14,482 nt of DNA from Elstera litoralis (GTDB lineage: Bacteria; Pseudomonadota; Alphaproteobacteria; Elsterales; Elsteraceae). The stretch is from the NCBI RefSeq assembly GCF_000963705.1, contig NZ_LAJY01000292.1, forward strand, positions 1 through 14,482, given 5' to 3'. This document shows, in pieces, positions 1 through 7,511 of this stretch. Under the pieces are notes generated by a model. It was not told the DNA's origin. It saw nothing but the letters and a program-made list of their open reading frames with translations, and ran no database searches. The translations under genes and the position numbers were made by a program. How positions within the stretch are numbered: the stretch's first letter is position 1; each line of letters opens with the position of its first letter.

Positions 1-234
1 CAAATTTCGCGACGTAGAGGGTGCGGTAGGCACCGGTTTCGTCTTTAACTCTGATTTCCTGAACGCCTGCACCAATCGACACCATCGGCTTCCAATCGTC
101 AGGCTCAACACCGTTCTGAACGAGATCAAGCTGATACCCAATCTGCCGTCGGATATTCGGGGGAGGACCCAGGAGATCCTGCTTGCTCGTCTGCACGAAG
201 ATGATCGGTTTTACCGGTCGTATGCAAAAAATAT
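1..234 (-). CDS. HigB/Gp49-like toxin of a toxin-antitoxin pair, partial at left edge, start unclear
   Basis: The minus strand reads an open frame from about 234 to the window edge, giving RPVKPIIFVQTSKQDLL and later VQNGVEPDDWKPM, SIGAGVQEIRVKDETGAYR and TLYVAKF. This is the pattern of the phage-derived Gp49-like/HigB family of RelE-fold toxins, which are mRNA interferases normally followed by a HigA-type HTH antitoxin; the partner would lie beyond the left edge. No ATG occurs in this frame before the first conserved strand: upstream comes TGA (240-238 region), then ATT, TTT, TGC, ATA. The only nearby ATG (239-237) is one frame off and would join this frame if the T6 run (minus strand, 233-228 region) had five T. 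GTG at 196-194 is in frame but would remove the first beta strand. Family assignment is fairly sure; start and integrity are not. Confidence 0.7.
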
Positions 235-254
235 ATCATATTTTGTATAAAGGG

Positions 255-276
255 ATAGGAAGTAAACTGTTCCTAT
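255..276. repeat. Short inverted repeat at the end of waaA
   Basis: ATAGGAA (255-261) and TTCCTAT (270-276) form a 7-bp inverted repeat with an 8-nt loop. It spans the waaA stop codon and lies just upstream of the toxin frame, which is on the same strand. On the minus strand no run of T follows directly, so it is a poor rho-independent terminator. It could be an operator for the toxin gene or a weak transcript-end hairpin. Confidence 0.35.
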
Positions 277-1508
277 GCCTGCGGCAGCTTCGGGCGCAGA
301 ATTACCAAGGTCGCCGCCAGGGCGTTACCTTCTGACGTATCCGCCAATTTGGGCGCAACGGGGGCATCCAGCAGGCGGGTGAGCACTGCCGCCAAACCTT
401 CTTCGGAAACCCGCTCCGCCCTTCCTTCCGCCAGCAGCCCTTCGCTCTCGTCACGGAAATTTTCCATATGGGGGCCGAAGAGCACGGGCACGCCGAGGCG
501 CGCCGCTTCAGTCGGGTTTTGCCCGCCGTGGGGAATGAAGCTGCCGCCGATCACCGCAACACGGGCTAGGCGATACCAGAGCCCCAGTTCGCCCATTGTA
601 TCGGCGATATAGAGCCCGCTGTCGGGAAGCGCCGCCCCCTGCGAGCGGCACGGCGCGGCGAGGTCGCCAGCAAGCTCCGGCCCGCGATTGGGGTGGCGCG
701 GCGCGAGGATCGTCAGCAGGTCGGGAAACTGAGGCAAAAGCGCCTTATGTGCCTCGGCGATCAGCGCTTCTTCCCCCGGATGGGTACTGGAGGCGACGAT
801 CACCGGGCGGTCGCCGATCCGCGCGCGCGCCTCTGCCAGGGCCACCGGATCCACCGGCAGGGGGTCGGCCGCGAGCTTGAGATTGCCAACCGCCTGCACC
901 CGCAACGCCCCCAAAGCGCGAAAGCGCGCGGCATCTTCCTCCCCCCGCGCCAGAACGTCCGAAAAGCACTCCAGCAAATGCTGAATGATCGGCTTCGCCC
1001 GCTGCCAGCGCTGGAACGAGCGGTCGGACAGGCGGCCGTTCAGCAGCACGGCGGGGGTGCCACGCGCTTTGAGCCGCGTCAGAATCGTCGGCCACAGGTC
1101 GGATTCGGTCCAGAGCACGAAATCGGGCTGCCAATGGGCAAGGAACCGATCTACCGCCCAGGGCGCATCGATGGGAATGAACTGATGCAGCGCGCCCGGC
1201 GGTAAGCGCTCGCCCAGCAGCGCCGCCGAGGTTACGGTTCCCGTTGTCACCAGCAAGATCAAATCGGGCCGGGCCGCGCGCAATGCCGTCACCAGCGGCA
1301 ACAGCGCCAGAGATTCGCCAACGCTCGCTCCGTGGAGCCAAACCAGCGGCCCGGTGGGGCGCGGCAAACCGGGCACCCCCAACCGTTCGCGCCACCGCTG
1401 CGGATGCTCTTTGCCGCGCTTCAGCCGCCGTCCGAGGAAGGCGGGTAGCAGCGGCTTCAATCCCCAACCTATTCCCCGATAGAGCGCCAGCATAGCGGCA
1501 ACGCTCAT
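273..1508 (-). CDS. waaA: 3-deoxy-D-manno-octulosonic acid (Kdo) transferase
   Basis: This inner-membrane glycosyltransferase (GT30) moves Kdo from CMP-Kdo to lipid IVA, the first step of LPS core assembly. The product is 411 aa, close to the usual 420. Visible motifs: an N-terminal hydrophobic anchor region (about 4-25), the signature HGASVGE at 59-65 with the catalytic-type Glu65, TESDLWP at 134-140, GNLK near 208-211, SSTHPGEE at 240-247, the CMP-Kdo-binding APRHPNR at 269-275, and GGSF..HGGQNPTE at 321-334. Its ATG (1508-1506) overlaps the stop of fcl as ATGA, so the two are probably translationally coupled. Only one Kdo transferase gene is visible, and whether it adds one or two Kdo cannot be read from the sequence. 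The gene is intact. Confidence 0.95.
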   Translation of the reverse strand: MSVAAMLALYRGIGWGLKPLLPAFLGRRLKRGKEHPQRWRERLGVPGLPRPTGPLVWLHGASVGESLALLPLVTALRAARPDLILLVTTGTVTSAALLGERLPPGALHQFIPIDAPWAVDRFLAHWQPDFVLWTESDLWPTILTRLKARGTPAVLLNGRLSDRSFQRWQRAKPIIQHLLECFSDVLARGEEDAARFRALGALRVQAVGNLKLAADPLPVDPVALAEARARIGDRPVIVASSTHPGEEALIAEAHKALLPQFPDLLTILAPRHPNRGPELAGDLAAPCRSQGAALPDSGLYIADTMGELGLWYRLARVAVIGGSFIPHGGQNPTEAARLGVPVLFGPHMENFRDESEGLLAEGRAERVSEEGLAAVLTRLLDAPVAPKLADTSEGNALAATLVILRPKLPQA

Positions 1509-2443
1509 GCCGCCGCCGCGAGCGAGGCTTGATAGGCGGCGTAAGTTTGCGTGATCCCGTCGCGCAAGGAGAGCGTCGGTTTCCAGCCGAGCGCCGTGAG
1601 CCGCGAGACATCGAGCAGCTTGCGCGGCGTACCGTCGGGCTTGCTCGTATCCTGCACCAGTCTGCCTTGGAACCCGGTGATTTCTTTTACCAGCAAGGCT
1701 AGCTCGCCGATGGGAATATCATCACCGACGCCGACATTAATAATCTCGGAGCTGTCGTAGGTCTGCATCAGGAAGATCGCCGCGTCGGCCAGATCGTCGC
1801 AATGTAGGAACTCGCGGCGCGGCGTGCCCGTGCCCCAGATCACGACTTCCGGCGCGCCCGCGAGCTTCGCTTCGTGGAACTTGCGGATCAGCGCGGGCAA
1901 CACATGGCTATTATTGAGATCGTAATTATCGCCCGGCCCATACAGGTTGGTCGGCATCAGCGAAATGCCCTTGAAGCCGAACTGACGACGATAGGCGTTA
2001 ATCATCTCGATCCCGGCGATTTTGGCAATCGCATAGGCCGAGTTGGTCGGCTCCAGAATACCCGTGAGCAGATGCTCTTCCTGCATCGGCTGCGGCGCGA
2101 ACTTCGGGTAGATGCAGGAGGAGCCGAGAAAAACGAATTTCTCCACGCCCGCCCGGTAGGAAGCATCGATCAAATTCGTCTGGATCAGCAAATTCTCGCG
2201 GATGAAATCGCCGGGGAACTGATTATTCGCCTGAATCCCGCCAACCTTGGCGGCGGCATCGAACACAAACTGCGGCTTATGGGCGGCAAGATAGGCGTCG
2301 AGCGCGGCGCGGTCGGTCAGATCAACCTCGGCCCGGCCCGGCGTCAATAGGTTGGTAAACCCCTTGGCCCGTAGCTGCCGTACAATCGCCCCGCCCACGA
2401 GGCCGCGCGCGCCCGCCACAAAAATCCGTGCCGATTGGTCCAT
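1505..2443 (-). CDS. fcl: GDP-L-fucose synthase (GDP-4-keto-6-deoxymannose 3,5-epimerase/4-reductase)
   Basis: This cytoplasmic short-chain dehydrogenase (SDR) converts GDP-4-keto-6-deoxy-D-mannose to GDP-L-fucose with NADPH, supplying fucose for LPS or capsule. From the chosen start the protein is 312 aa. It has the Rossmann motif GARGLVG (11-17), SSC with Ser108/Cys110, the catalytic YxxxK as Tyr137/Lys141 in YAIAK, and His180 in NNSHVLPAL. These match the known E. coli GMER residues with an offset of one. Start: AGGAGGG lies directly before two adjacent ATGs (2446 and 2443). The second gives the better Shine-Dalgarno spacing and family-like length; a TTG at 2461 is unlikely. A GDP-mannose 4,6-dehydratase (gmd), its usual partner, is not in the window. 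It overlaps waaA by 4 nt. Confidence 0.93.
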   Translation of the reverse strand: MDQSARIFVAGARGLVGGAIVRQLRAKGFTNLLTPGRAEVDLTDRAALDAYLAAHKPQFVFDAAAKVGGIQANNQFPGDFIRENLLIQTNLIDASYRAGVEKFVFLGSSCIYPKFAPQPMQEEHLLTGILEPTNSAYAIAKIAGIEMINAYRRQFGFKGISLMPTNLYGPGDNYDLNNSHVLPALIRKFHEAKLAGAPEVVIWGTGTPRREFLHCDDLADAAIFLMQTYDSSEIINVGVGDDIPIGELALLVKEITGFQGRLVQDTSKPDGTPRKLLDVSRLTALGWKPTLSLRDGITQTYAAYQASLAAAA

Positions 2444-2537
2444 CATCCCTCCTCGCCCCAAATGGGCTCATAGCGGGGATGTACGACGCACACGCCCGTG
2501 CTGCAAGGGGGGACTAGCGGGGTTTACCGCGCCTGCC

Positions 2538-2551
2538 TATAGTGCGCCCCA
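2538..2551 (+). promoter_or_regulatory. Possible -10 element placing the transcript start at the lptF ATG
   Basis: TATAGT at 2538-2543 matches a sigma-70 -10 box at five of six positions and sits seven bases before the ATG at 2551. I find no purine-rich Shine-Dalgarno before that ATG. This arrangement would give a leaderless or nearly leaderless lptF transcript. No good -35 is visible 16-18 bases upstream, so the promoter call is tentative. The 2447-2541 gap also has to hold the divergent fcl promoter, for which I see only weak matches. Confidence 0.35.
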
Positions 2552-3657
2552 TGTTTTCCCGCTTCGACCGCTATATCGCGCGGCAGGTGATCGTTGCCAC
2601 GCTCGCCGTGCTGTTGGTGCTGACCGCCGCGATCTGGCTCAGCCAATCGCTGCGCTTCATCGATCTGACCGTCAATCGCGGCCTGCCGATTTCCACCTTC
2701 ATTAGTATTTCGGCCCTGGTTTTGCCGAATTTCCTCACGGTGATTTTGCCCATCGCCCTGTTTGCCGCCGTGCTGTTCACCTACAACGGCCTTCAGGCCG
2801 ACAGCGAATTGCTCGCGATGCGCGCCGTTGGCCTGGGGCCGAGCCAGTTGATGCGCCCGGCGATTCTGGTGATGGCGATTGCGCTGCTGATCGGCTACGG
2901 GCTCACGCTCTACGGGCTCCCCGCCTCCTACCGCGCCTTCAAGGATATGCAGGCCAACTTGCGCAGCAATTTCGCCGCCGTGCTGTTGCAGGAGGGGGTG
3001 TTCACCCAGCTCGACGAAAAACTCACCCTGTTCGTGCGCGAGCAGGGCAGCCAGGGTGATTTATTCGGGATCATGGTCCACGATGGCCGCAATCCCCTGC
3101 GCCCCGCCACTTATATCGCCGACCGGGGCACCATCGTGCAAAGCCCGGACGGGCCGCGCCTGATTATGGTCAGTGGCAACCGGCAGGAGTTGGACCGGGA
3201 AACCGGCCGCGTCAGCTTTCTGTTTTTCGACCGCTATACGGTGGATATCGACCGGGTCACGGGCCAGGTCGGCCCGCGCCAGCGCGAAGGCACCGAACGC
3301 TATCTCGATGAACTGCTTTGGCCGGAAGAGGGTTTGGACGAGCGCACGCGGCGGGGCCTCTTCATCGAAGCCCATCAGCGCTTAGCCGCCCCGCTGATGA
3401 TCCCGGCGTTTTTGGCGATTGCCTTCGGCGCGCTGCTGTCGGGCGATTTCAACCGGCGCGGCCAGACCCGGCGGATTTTTGCCGCCGTGCTGATCGCCGC
3501 CCTCACCCAAGCCGCCTTCTTCGCGCTCTCGACCGTGGCGAGCCGGATGGCGGGGGCCGTGATACTGCTCTATCTGCTACCCGCGCTTATCATTCTCGGG
3601 GCGGGCGTGATGATTGCGCGCCCTGCCCTGCTGTTCAAGCAGGCGGAGGCCCGATAA
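2551..3657 (+). CDS. lptF: LPS export ABC transporter permease LptF
   Basis: LptF is one of the two inner-membrane subunits of LptB2FG, which extracts LPS from the inner membrane and pushes it onto the periplasmic LptC/A bridge. The product is 368 aa from ATG 2551; a GTG at 2542 would add three residues. It starts FSRFDRYIARQ, typical of the YjgP/YjgQ family. Hydrophobic segments lie at about 12-32, 52-77 and 98-120. A periplasmic jellyroll-like stretch follows (about 130-270, including LQEGVFTQLDEKLTLFVRE), then three more membrane segments at about 275-350. The coupling-type sequence DSELLAMRAVGLGPSQL sits between the second and third segments. The stop overlaps the lptG start (TAATG). LptB is not encoded here, which is common. 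Confidence 0.94.
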   Translation: MFSRFDRYIARQVIVATLAVLLVLTAAIWLSQSLRFIDLTVNRGLPISTFISISALVLPNFLTVILPIALFAAVLFTYNGLQADSELLAMRAVGLGPSQLMRPAILVMAIALLIGYGLTLYGLPASYRAFKDMQANLRSNFAAVLLQEGVFTQLDEKLTLFVREQGSQGDLFGIMVHDGRNPLRPATYIADRGTIVQSPDGPRLIMVSGNRQELDRETGRVSFLFFDRYTVDIDRVTGQVGPRQREGTERYLDELLWPEEGLDERTRRGLFIEAHQRLAAPLMIPAFLAIAFGALLSGDFNRRGQTRRIFAAVLIAALTQAAFFALSTVASRMAGAVILLYLLPALIILGAGVMIARPALLFKQAEAR

Positions 3658-4754
3658 TGCGCATCTCACCGCTATTCTGTGGATACATTGCCCGGCATTT
3701 CAGTGTTTGGTTGCTGAGCTTCTTTCTGGGGCTCGCGGCGGTGATCTTTATCGCCGATTCGGTCGAACTGCTGCGCCGCGCCGCCGCCAAACCCGATGTG
3801 GGGCTGGCGACCGTTTTGCACCTCGCCTTGCTGAAACTGCCGCAGACGACGCAAACCCTGATGCCCTTCGCGGTGCTGTTCGGCGCGATCATGGCCTTCT
3901 GGCGCTTGACCCGCAGTAACGAGCTGATTGTCGCCCGCGCGGCCGGAATCAGCGTCTGGCAGTTCCTCGCCCCGGCGCTGATCGTGGCGATTGGCCTTGG
4001 GATTGTGAAGGTCGCGCTGCTAAACCAGCTCGCCGCTGTTACCTTCGCCCGCTACGAGGTTTTGGAAGCCCGGCTGCTGCGCGGTCAAGTGGAGCAGATG
4101 ATCGTCTCCCCCGCCGGGCTGTGGCTGCGGCAGGCCGAGACGGAAGGGGCGACGGCGATCATCCATGCCGATCAGGTCAGCCGCGATCTGCGCAGCCTCG
4201 GCGGCGTGATGATCCTGCGTTATGACGCGCAAGGCCGCTTCCTCGCGCGGGTCGATGCCCCCACCGCTACCCTGAGCGAGGGGGCTTGGATCGTCGAGCC
4301 CGCCTTCGAGGCCCCCAATGGCCAGCCGTCGAAACCCATCGGGCGGCTGGTGCTGCCGACCGACCTCACCCCCGACCGCATTCAAGAAAGCTTCGCCCGG
4401 CCCGAAACCATGTCGTTCTGGGCCTTGCCGGACTTTATTTCGGTACTGGAGAGTGCGGGCTTTTCGGCGACGCGGCACCGGCTCTACCTGCACAGCCAAT
4501 TGGCCGTGCCGGTCCTGCTGGGGGCGATGGTGTTGATTGCCGCGACCTTCTCCCTCCGGTCGGCCCGGCGCGGCGGCGTCGGCCTGCGCATCGGCCTCGG
4601 CGTGATTATCGGCTTCGGCTTCTATTTGATGAATGATCTCGTGCAGGCCTTGGGCAAATCCGCCAGCATTCCCGTGGAACTGGCGGCCTGGACCCCGGCG
4701 GCGATTGGCTGCCTGTTCGGCCTCGCAACGCTTTTGTATCTGGAGGATGGTTAG
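3657..4754 (+). CDS. lptG: LPS export ABC transporter permease LptG
   Basis: This is the second permease of the LptB2FG lipopolysaccharide exporter and the partner of the preceding gene. The true start is the ATG at 3657, which shares its A with the lptF TAA; the frame is open further upstream but inside lptF. The protein is 365 aa. It begins RISPLFCGYIARHFSVWLL, followed by a first membrane segment (about 15-35), two more around 60-80 and 100-120 separated by TRSNELIVARAAGISVWQF, a periplasmic beta-rich domain (about 130-270) and three C-terminal membrane segments from about 285 to 360. No frameshift or missing segment is seen. Gene order lptF-lptG is conserved in alphaproteobacteria. nadE begins one base after the stop. 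Confidence 0.93.
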   Translation: MRISPLFCGYIARHFSVWLLSFFLGLAAVIFIADSVELLRRAAAKPDVGLATVLHLALLKLPQTTQTLMPFAVLFGAIMAFWRLTRSNELIVARAAGISVWQFLAPALIVAIGLGIVKVALLNQLAAVTFARYEVLEARLLRGQVEQMIVSPAGLWLRQAETEGATAIIHADQVSRDLRSLGGVMILRYDAQGRFLARVDAPTATLSEGAWIVEPAFEAPNGQPSKPIGRLVLPTDLTPDRIQESFARPETMSFWALPDFISVLESAGFSATRHRLYLHSQLAVPVLLGAMVLIAATFSLRSARRGGVGLRIGLGVIIGFGFYLMNDLVQALGKSASIPVELAAWTPAAIGCLFGLATLLYLEDG

Positions 4755-4755
4755 A

Positions 4756-6434
4756 ATGGCCGAACGGGCGCTTACCCTCGCGCTGGCGCAACTCAATCCC
4801 CATGTCGGCGATCTGGCGGGCAATGCCGCCCTGATCCGCGCCGCGCGGGCCGAGGCGGCGAAAGCCGGGGCCGACCTGATCCTGTTCAGCGAACTCACTC
4901 TGTCCGGCTATCCGCCCGAAGATTTGGTGCTGCGCCCAAAATTCCTCGCCGAGTGCAGGGCGGAATTGGAATCCCTCGCCGCCGACACCGCCGACGGCGG
5001 CCCGGCCCTGCTGCTGGGGGTTCCGCTCGAACTGGGAGGCAGCCGGGCAACTGCGTCGCCCTGCTCGACGGCGGCAAAGTCGCTGCCGTCCGCGTCAAGC
5101 ACGATCTGCCGAACTATGGCGTGTTCGACGAAAAGCGCGTTTTCATCCCCGGCCCCATCCCCGGCCCGATTCTGTTTCGCGGCGTTAAGCTGGGTGTGCC
5201 GATCTGCGAGGATATGTGGACGCCCGACGTGTCCGAGGCGCTGGCCGAAATGGGCGCGGAAATTCTACTGGTGCCGAATGGCTCGCCGTTCGAGGATGGT
5301 AAAACCGCCGAGCGTCGCGCGCTCGCCCGTGCCCGCATTCAAGAAACCGGGCTGCCGCTGGTCTACGTCAATCAAGTCGGTGGGCAGGACGAAATGGTGT
5401 TCGACGGCGCGTCCTTCGCTGTGGGCTCCGACGACCGCACCGTGCTCACCCTCCCCGCCTTTCAATCGGCCCTGGGGATCATCACCGTCGAGCGGGACGC
5501 CGAGGGCAAGCTTATCTTGGCGAGCCCGCAAAAACCCGCGCCGGACCTCAGCCGCGACGAAGCGCTCTATTCGGCAATGGTCGTCGCCTTGCGCGATTAT
5601 ATCGATAAGAACCGTTTTCCCGGCGTCATCCTCGGGCTCTCGGGCGGGATCGATTCGGCCTTGGCGGCGGCGATTGCCGTCGATGCCCTGGGGCCGGACC
5701 GGGTTACGGGCGTGATGATGCCCTCGCCCTACACCTCGCAAGAGAGTCTCGACGACGCGGCGGGCGTGGCGCAGCGCCTCGGAATCGCGCTGCATACCGT
5801 GAGTATCGAACCTGCGATGGCGGCCTTCGGGCAAATGCTCGCGCCGCTCACCGAAGGTCGCGCCGCCGATATCACCGAAGAGAATATTCAGTCCCGCGCG
5901 CGCGGCGTGACCCTGATGGCGCTCAGCAATAAGCTGGGCGCGATGGTGCTTTCGACCGGCAATAAGTCCGAAATGGCGGTGGGCTATGCCACGCTCTACG
6001 GCGATATGTGCGGCGGCTATGCCATTCTGAAAGACCTGTATAAGACCGATGTGTTCGCCGTCTGCCGCTGGCGCAACCGCCAGGCTCCCGCAGGCGCGCT
6101 GGGGCCGGTTTCGGGCTCCGACACGTTGGTGATGCCCGAGCGCGTCATCACCAAACCGCCGACCGCCGAGCTGAAGCCGAACCAGACCGACCAGGACACG
6201 CTACCGCCCTATGACGTGCTCGATGCGATTCTGGCCGGGATCATCGAAGGCCAAAACTCCCACGCCGAAATCGTCGCGGCGGGCTACCCGGAAGCGCTGG
6301 TGACGCGCGTGTGGACCATGCTTGACCGGGCGGAATATAAGCGCCGCCAATCCGCGCCGGGGGTAAAGCTCACCCGCCGCAGCTTCGGGCGCGAGCGGCG
6401 GTATCCGATCACGAACGGGTATCGGGGCGGGTAA
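4756..6434 (+). CDS. nadE: Glutamine-dependent NAD+ synthase, interrupted by a one-base frameshift near 5035-5048
   Basis: NadE amidates nicotinic acid adenine dinucleotide to NAD+, using ammonia from glutamine and ATP. The N-terminal part (frame starting 4756) shows ALAQLNPHVGDL and FSELTLSGYPPEDL with nitrilase Glu46. From about 5046 the match moves to another frame: NCVALLDGGKV, the Lys motif VKHDLPNYGVFDE, the Cys nucleophile in GVPICEDMW, then the synthetase P-loop LGLSGGIDSALA (near 5632), STGNKSEMAVGYATLYGDM and the C-terminal RRYPITNGYR. A missing base between about 5035 and 5048, for example in the GGG run at 5045-5047, explains the switch. With it restored, the gene is 1680 nt and 559 aa, a normal size. 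No other stop or damage is seen. The enzyme is usually essential, so a sequence error is more likely than loss. Confidence 0.9.
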
Positions 6435-6452
6435 GGCTATTGGCTTCGCCGC

Positions 6453-6495
6453 CCAGGGCTCTGCCCTGGACCCGCCAAGGGCTAAAAGCCCTTGG
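6453..6495. repeat. Bipartite double-hairpin intergenic repeat, copy 1
   Basis: Two perfect stem-loops follow nadE by about 20 bases. The first is CCAGGGC (6453-6459), loop TCT, GCCCTGG (6463-6469). The second is CCAAGGGC (6475-6482), loop TAAAA, GCCCTTGG (6488-6495). They are joined by ACCCG and preceded by GGCTTCGCCG. The structure could end the lptFG-nadE transcript, though no T run follows. A related element lies inverted at 6812-6861. The wording resembles dispersed repeats I recall from Rhodospirillaceae and Acetobacteraceae; genome-wide copy number cannot be judged here. Confidence 0.75.
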
Positions 6496-6553
6496 AACCC
6501 TTATAAGGCTACGGTTGACGGTTGAACGCTGTATAACATTCAAGCTTCTGTAC

Positions 6554-6569
6554 CTGTCCTTTTGGACAG
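6554..6569 (+). promoter_or_regulatory. Small palindrome just upstream of the 65-aa gene's ribosome binding site
   Basis: CTGTCC (6554-6559), TTTT, GGACAG (6564-6569) form a perfect 6-bp inverted repeat. It ends one base before the Shine-Dalgarno GGAGG (6571-6575), which is 6 nt from the ATG at 6582. It may be an operator or an mRNA hairpin next to the ribosome site. The stretch 6515-6540 has TTGACG and TATAAC, but only 11 bases apart, so I do not call a sigma-70 promoter. Confidence 0.4.
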
Positions 6570-6581
6570 TGGAGGCGAGCT

Positions 6582-6779
6582 ATGAACAAGACTTCACAGT
6601 TTAAACCGTCTGATGGTGCCCTCGCCGCTCTTGCCGCGCTGCATCGCTCTGCCGCCGAGGCCCGAAAGATCGCCATTCAAACAAATACGGGAATCGTTAT
6701 CCGCCGCGATGGGAAATTGGTCGAACTCAGCGCCGCCGATCTGATCGCCGAAGCCGTTGCCAAAACCGCCGCCGAGTAA
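6582..6779 (+). CDS. Small hypothetical protein, 65 aa
   Basis: The reading frame has a clear Shine-Dalgarno (GGAGG, 6571-6575, 6-nt spacing) and codon usage like its neighbours, so I believe it is translated. The protein is cytosolic by appearance: no signal peptide or membrane segment. Residues 12-33 are alanine-rich and probably helical, residues 36-49 (TGIVIRRDGKLVEL) look like a beta hairpin, and 51-64 are helical again. The RRDGK hairpin resembles small antitoxin-like or DNA-binding-like proteins, but no partner toxin is adjacent and I do not assign a function. It stands alone between the plus-strand nadE operon and the minus-strand ahpC-ahpD pair, bracketed by two related hairpin repeats. 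Confidence 0.7.
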   Translation: MNKTSQFKPSDGALAALAALHRSAAEARKIAIQTNTGIVIRRDGKLVELSAADLIAEAVAKTAAE

Positions 6780-6811
6780 AAAATCCCCCACCTCTCCCAA
6801 GGCAGGGGATT

Positions 6812-6861
6812 CTTAAGGGCCGCCCGGCCCTTAAGCGGGGCGCCGGGGCAGCGCCCCGGCG
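6812..6861. repeat. Bipartite double-hairpin intergenic repeat, copy 2 (inverted)
   Basis: Two strong stem-loops lie between the convergent 65-aa gene and ahpD. The first is CTTAAGGGCC (6812-6821), loop GCCC, GGCCCTTAAG (6826-6835). The second is CGCCGGGGC (6841-6849), loop AGC, GCCCCGGCG (6853-6861). Read on the minus strand, the order GG-TTCGCCG, GC-rich hairpin, CCCGC, AAGGGC hairpin matches copy 1 at 6453-6495. The element probably also terminates both convergent genes. A weaker pair, AATCCCC (6782-6788) and GGGGATT (6805-6811), sits right after the 65-aa gene's stop and could be that gene's own terminator. Confidence 0.75.
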
Positions 6862-6873
6862 AACCAACCAGCC

Positions 6874-7407
6874 CTACTCGCCCAGCGCCGCCGCGCCTTC
6901 GAGGGCGGCCGACACAGCCGTAATCACGGCGGCGATTTTCACCACGGCTTGAACCTGTTCCTTGGTCGCGCCTTTTTTGAAGACTTCGTGCTCGTGGCTT
7001 TCGATGCACATGCCGCAGCCATTGACGGCGGAGACGGCGAGCGACCAGAGTTCGAAATCGAGCCCATCGGCACCGTGGCCGACCATGCCGTTCATCCGCA
7101 GGCCCGCGCGCATCGTTTTGAAGTCGGCGGTGGGCGAGAGGTGGACGTAGCGGTAATAGATATTGTTCATGCCCATCAGGGATGCCGCCACTTTCGCGGC
7201 GTTGACGTTGGTGGCGTCGATCTTGTCCGCGAGTTCGGCATTGATCGCGGCGATCACGGCGGGGTTGCGCGCGGCAATCGCGGTAGCAAGGGCCGTGCCC
7301 CAGGTCTGATTGGCCGACAGCATCGGCTGCGACAGCACCGAGGAGAGGTTGAGGCGCAGGTCTTTGGCGTAATCGGGCAGCGCGGACTTCAAGGTTTCGA
7401 TGGACAT
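6874..7407 (-). CDS. ahpD: Alkyl hydroperoxidase AhpD
   Basis: AhpD is a small thiol protein (carboxymuconolactone decarboxylase fold) that reduces AhpC, in Mycobacterium by relaying electrons from dihydrolipoamide, and has weak peroxidase activity. The product is 177 aa, the same length as the M. tuberculosis protein. The redox pair is Cys131 and Cys134 in NGCGMCIESHE, with the supporting Glu119 and His138; these correspond to Glu118, Cys130, Cys133 and His137 of the mycobacterial enzyme, shifted by one. The start at 7407 is set by AAAGGAGA a few bases upstream; the frame is open further out but the added residues look unlike the family. It is 146 nt downstream of ahpC on the same strand, so the two probably share a transcript. 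Confidence 0.94.
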   Translation of the reverse strand: MSIETLKSALPDYAKDLRLNLSSVLSQPMLSANQTWGTALATAIAARNPAVIAAINAELADKIDATNVNAAKVAASLMGMNNIYYRYVHLSPTADFKTMRAGLRMNGMVGHGADGLDFELWSLAVSAVNGCGMCIESHEHEVFKKGATKEQVQAVVKIAAVITAVSAALEGAAALGE

Positions 7408-7511
7408 AGCGTCTCCTTTCCGCGCCGGGCGCGGGTGCATCACGAGATATTATTGAAGGCCGAGGCCGTCCTGAAACAGGGGGAAACTCTGTCACCGGAC
7501 GGCCCCGGCAC

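Noticed and set aside
745..1611. Minus-strand frame overlapping waaA and the end of fcl in another frame
   Set aside because: Arg/Ala-rich out-of-frame reading of waaA; the waaA frame has all family motifs.
3318..3656. Upstream extension of the lptG frame into lptF
   Set aside because: The added residues are an out-of-frame reading of lptF; the TAATG junction at 3657 gives the family-like start.
4020..4898. Minus-strand open frame opposite lptG and the start of nadE
   Set aside because: Antisense shadow of clear membrane-protein coding sequence; Gln/Arg/Gly-rich with no motif.
6515..6537. TTGACG and TATAAC as a sigma-70 promoter for the 65-aa gene
   Set aside because: Only 11 bases separate the two words, too short for a normal promoter.
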